Shown here in pieces: positions 4,279-6,115 of a DNA stretch of 6,115 bases. How positions within the stretch are numbered: the stretch's first letter is position 1; the number at the start of each line of letters is the position of its first letter. Position numbers and translations under genes: made by a program. The notes beneath the pieces are model-generated. The model saw nothing but the letters and a program-made list of their open reading frames with translations, did not search any database and had not been told where the DNA came from. The stretch comes from Holosporales bacterium (lineage in GTDB: Bacteria; Pseudomonadota; Alphaproteobacteria; BNTO01), in contig JAITOG010000025.1 in the NCBI GenBank assembly GCA_031290075.1, positions 1 to 6,115 of the forward strand, written 5' to 3'.

Positions 4279-5949
4279 TTACACAGTAACAATATGAACT
4301 TCTACAACTGGTTTTTTATCAAATTTTTGATCAATCACTGAAAAAATATACTGTGCAATTGATTTCGTATTTGAAGGGTTATTGGTGACTATTCCTGAAA
4401 ATTCTTGAATAACGGAATCATTGATATATTCCACAAGCTCGCTTATAGGCTTGCCATATTCCTCTAAACCTATAACACTAACATTAATTTTTTTAATTCC
4501 ATTTTTTTCAACAATAACAGTTGTAAAAACTGCTCCTTCTTCTGATAGTTTTATTCTTTCCTTTATAATATTTCCATTAAAATTGACCATTCTATTCCCA
4601 TCAACTGCCCATCTACCAACAGGAATATCCTTAATTATTTTAGGTGTTTCCCCAGCAAGTTGAATTAAAGCTCCATTATAAGGTGTTATAACAATTGGAA
4701 TTCCAGATTTTCTAGCAAAATGCGACTGAGCAATAATATGTCGCGCTTCACCATGAACAGGAACCACAATACGCGGTTGAAGCAATTTATACATATCTCC
4801 AATGATCTTTATAGACGCGTGCCCAGAAGCATGAATATTTTCTTCTGAAGAAGTAATAATATCAACTTTTTGCAAAGCCAAAATATTATGAAGTTCCCCT
4901 ATACTTTTTTCATTTCCTGGAATAACCCTTGAAGAAAAGAAAACAATGTCTTTTTCTCCCATTTTAACAATAGGGTGCTTAGAAGAGGCAATGCGCACTA
5001 AGGCAGAAAGATTTTCCCCTTGAGATCCTGTGCATAGCATTAAAACTTTTTCTGAAGGCATTGACATTGCCGCTTTTTCATCTATTAATTTAGGAATTTG
5101 CGTTAAGTAACCAGTTTCTTGAGCAGCTGCCAACATCCTCTTTAAAGATCTTCCAATTACAGCAATTTTCCTATCAGCCTTTTGTGCTGCTAAAATTACA
5201 GACTCAACTCTAGCAATATTTGAAGCAAAACAAGCTACTGTAATCCTTTTGTCTTTATGCTTTGAAACAAGATTAATTAAGTTCTCCCTAATAATACTTT
5301 CTGAATTTAAATTTTCTTCAACGAAAATATTTGTAGAATCGCAAAAATAAGCTAAAACGCCATCTTTTCCTATTTTTGCTAGCTTATTTTCATTAACTTT
5401 TTCTCCTATTGTTGGATTTTGATCCAAATTCCAATCTCCAGTGTGAACAACAGTTCCCAGCGGGGTCTTAATAACAAATGCTGCTGGCTCTGGAATAGAA
5501 TGCGTCATTTGGATGGCTTCAATATTAAATTTACCAATATCCATTTTTTTATTGAACTTTAATTTTATAATATTAACTTTTGAAGCCCATGATTTCGTTT
5601 CTATTTTTCGCTTTAAAATAGCAGCTGCAAAAGGTGTTACGTAAACGGGGCATTTTAATATTGGCCATAAATACTCTATTGCTCCAATATGATCTTCGTG
5701 CGCATGAGTTACGAAAATTCCCTTTATTTTGGAATTATTTGTTACCGCAAATGTTGGATCTGGGGTTATAATATCAATTCCAAAGGAATTGTTAAACGTT
5801 ACTCCACAGTCAATAACTAACCATTCTCCATCATGCCCCAACATGCTAAAATTCATTCCAATTTCATTGGTTCCGCCTAGAGGAAGAAAAAGTAAATCAT
5901 TACAACCTGGAATATATGATGTTTTAGTACCTTTTGTTTTTCTACTCAT
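4279..5949 (-). CDS. rnj: Ribonuclease J
   Basis: RNase J is a metallo-beta-lactamase/beta-CASP ribonuclease with 5'-3' exonuclease and endonuclease activity in mRNA decay and RNA processing, acting in the cytoplasm. The 556-aa product has the zinc-binding motif HAHEDH (82-87), His150 (MTHSIPEP), Asp172 (HTGDWNLD), Asp204 (CDSTN), the beta-CASP region with SGH (375-377) and the late VPVHGEARH motif (396-404). A C-terminal domain runs from about 450 to the end. All expected metal and catalytic residues are present, and the length is normal for bacterial RNase J. Start: ATG at 5949, with GGA about ten bases upstream, a weak ribosome site. The only promoter-like pair I find is poor (CTTAAA at 6023-6018, TATTAC at 6000-5995). 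The 30-bp repeat ends just upstream. No clear terminator follows the stop at 4279. Confidence 0.97.
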   Translation of the reverse strand: MSRKTKGTKTSYIPGCNDLLFLPLGGTNEIGMNFSMLGHDGEWLVIDCGVTFNNSFGIDIITPDPTFAVTNNSKIKGIFVTHAHEDHIGAIEYLWPILKCPVYVTPFAAAILKRKIETKSWASKVNIIKLKFNKKMDIGKFNIEAIQMTHSIPEPAAFVIKTPLGTVVHTGDWNLDQNPTIGEKVNENKLAKIGKDGVLAYFCDSTNIFVEENLNSESIIRENLINLVSKHKDKRITVACFASNIARVESVILAAQKADRKIAVIGRSLKRMLAAAQETGYLTQIPKLIDEKAAMSMPSEKVLMLCTGSQGENLSALVRIASSKHPIVKMGEKDIVFFSSRVIPGNEKSIGELHNILALQKVDIITSSEENIHASGHASIKIIGDMYKLLQPRIVVPVHGEARHIIAQSHFARKSGIPIVITPYNGALIQLAGETPKIIKDIPVGRWAVDGNRMVNFNGNIIKERIKLSEEGAVFTTVIVEKNGIKKINVSVIGLEEYGKPISELVEYINDSVIQEFSGIVTNNPSNTKSIAQYIFSVIDQKFDKKPVVEVHIVTV

Positions 5950-6021
5950 TATTTTTTTTCCATTTATTATTTACTTTTAAATTAAGGGAGAGATGTAATA
6001 TTTTCGTTTTTAAAATATTTA

Positions 6022-6050
6022 AGAAGCTGTCTTCATGGATAATTTAACTG
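6022..6050 (-). repeat. Inverted copy of the 30-bp repeat at 278-307
   Basis: The reverse complement matches 278-307 apart from one missing A. It lies 72 bp upstream of rnj and points toward it. On the minus strand, immediately before its CAGTTAA, the sequence reads TAACCCT (6057-6051). These seven-base words are also the two ends of the 90-bp insertion at 13-102. Confidence 0.6.
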
Positions 6051-6069
6051 AGGGTTAAAAAGGAAAAAC

Positions 6070-6115
6070 GGAGCGCAGAACCGGAGTGTACTAAATGTAC
6101 ATGAGGATTCGAGCA
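6070..6115 (-). repeat. Base repeat unit, uninterrupted copy
   Basis: Positions 6084-6115 equal the three blocks 1-12, 103-113 and 157-165 joined together, and so act as an empty site for the 90-bp and B insertions. The minus-strand CCGGTTCTGCGCT (6083-6071) also matches 2423-2435 in the composite element. The right side is cut by the window edge. Confidence 0.75.

Noticed and set aside
1..6115. Circular overlap between the window ends
   Set aside because: The shared words at the two ends (1-12 and 6084-6095) are part of a dispersed repeat with different context on either side, not an end-to-end overlap.

Overview
This is an AT-rich bacterial window with four protein genes separated by long, repeat-filled spacers. 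The three recognisable proteins are ribosomal protein S1 (557 aa, six S1 domains), tetrahydrodipicolinate N-succinyltransferase (DapD) and an RNase J of the alphaproteobacterial kind. Strong AT bias, DapD together with RNase J, wide spacers and many short palindromic elements suggest an alphaproteobacterium with a host-associated, repeat-rich genome (Rickettsiales/Holosporales-like). That placement is inferred from protein character and composition and was not tested by any search.

Layout. Positions 1-307 hold repeats only: a short base repeat interrupted by two small insertions, then one copy of a 94-bp element (family A), then a 30-bp repeat. A good sigma70-type promoter at 342-370 and a leader of about 160 nt lead to rpsA (538-2211, +). 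The rpsA-dapD spacer is almost entirely one 279-bp composite element (2209-2487) with inverted-repeat ends, and its first three bases are the rpsA stop codon. dapD (2508-3293, +) follows. After dapD comes a third family A copy (3329-3422), then an AT-rich hairpin. Two genes on the minus strand follow: a small putative secreted or membrane-anchored protein (3545-3943) and rnj (4279-5949). The small gene has a perfect TTGACA box next to an (AT)13 microsatellite that occupies the -10 region. The 335-bp gap between the small gene and rnj holds this promoter, a shortened relative of the composite element (4108-4195) and otherwise only AT-rich DNA. The window ends in the 30-bp repeat (inverted) and an uninterrupted copy of the base repeat.

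How it fits together. S1 (mRNA binding by the 30S subunit) and RNase J (mRNA turnover and RNA 5'-end processing) belong to RNA metabolism. DapD serves lysine and meso-diaminopimelate synthesis for peptidoglycan. They do not form an operon in any usual sense. The most notable content is the repeat system. Occupied and empty versions of the same site occur in this one window, so three distinct short elements (families A and B and a 90-bp element with terminal inverted repeats) can be delimited by comparison. The second notable item is the microsatellite promoter, which could make the small envelope protein phase-variable.
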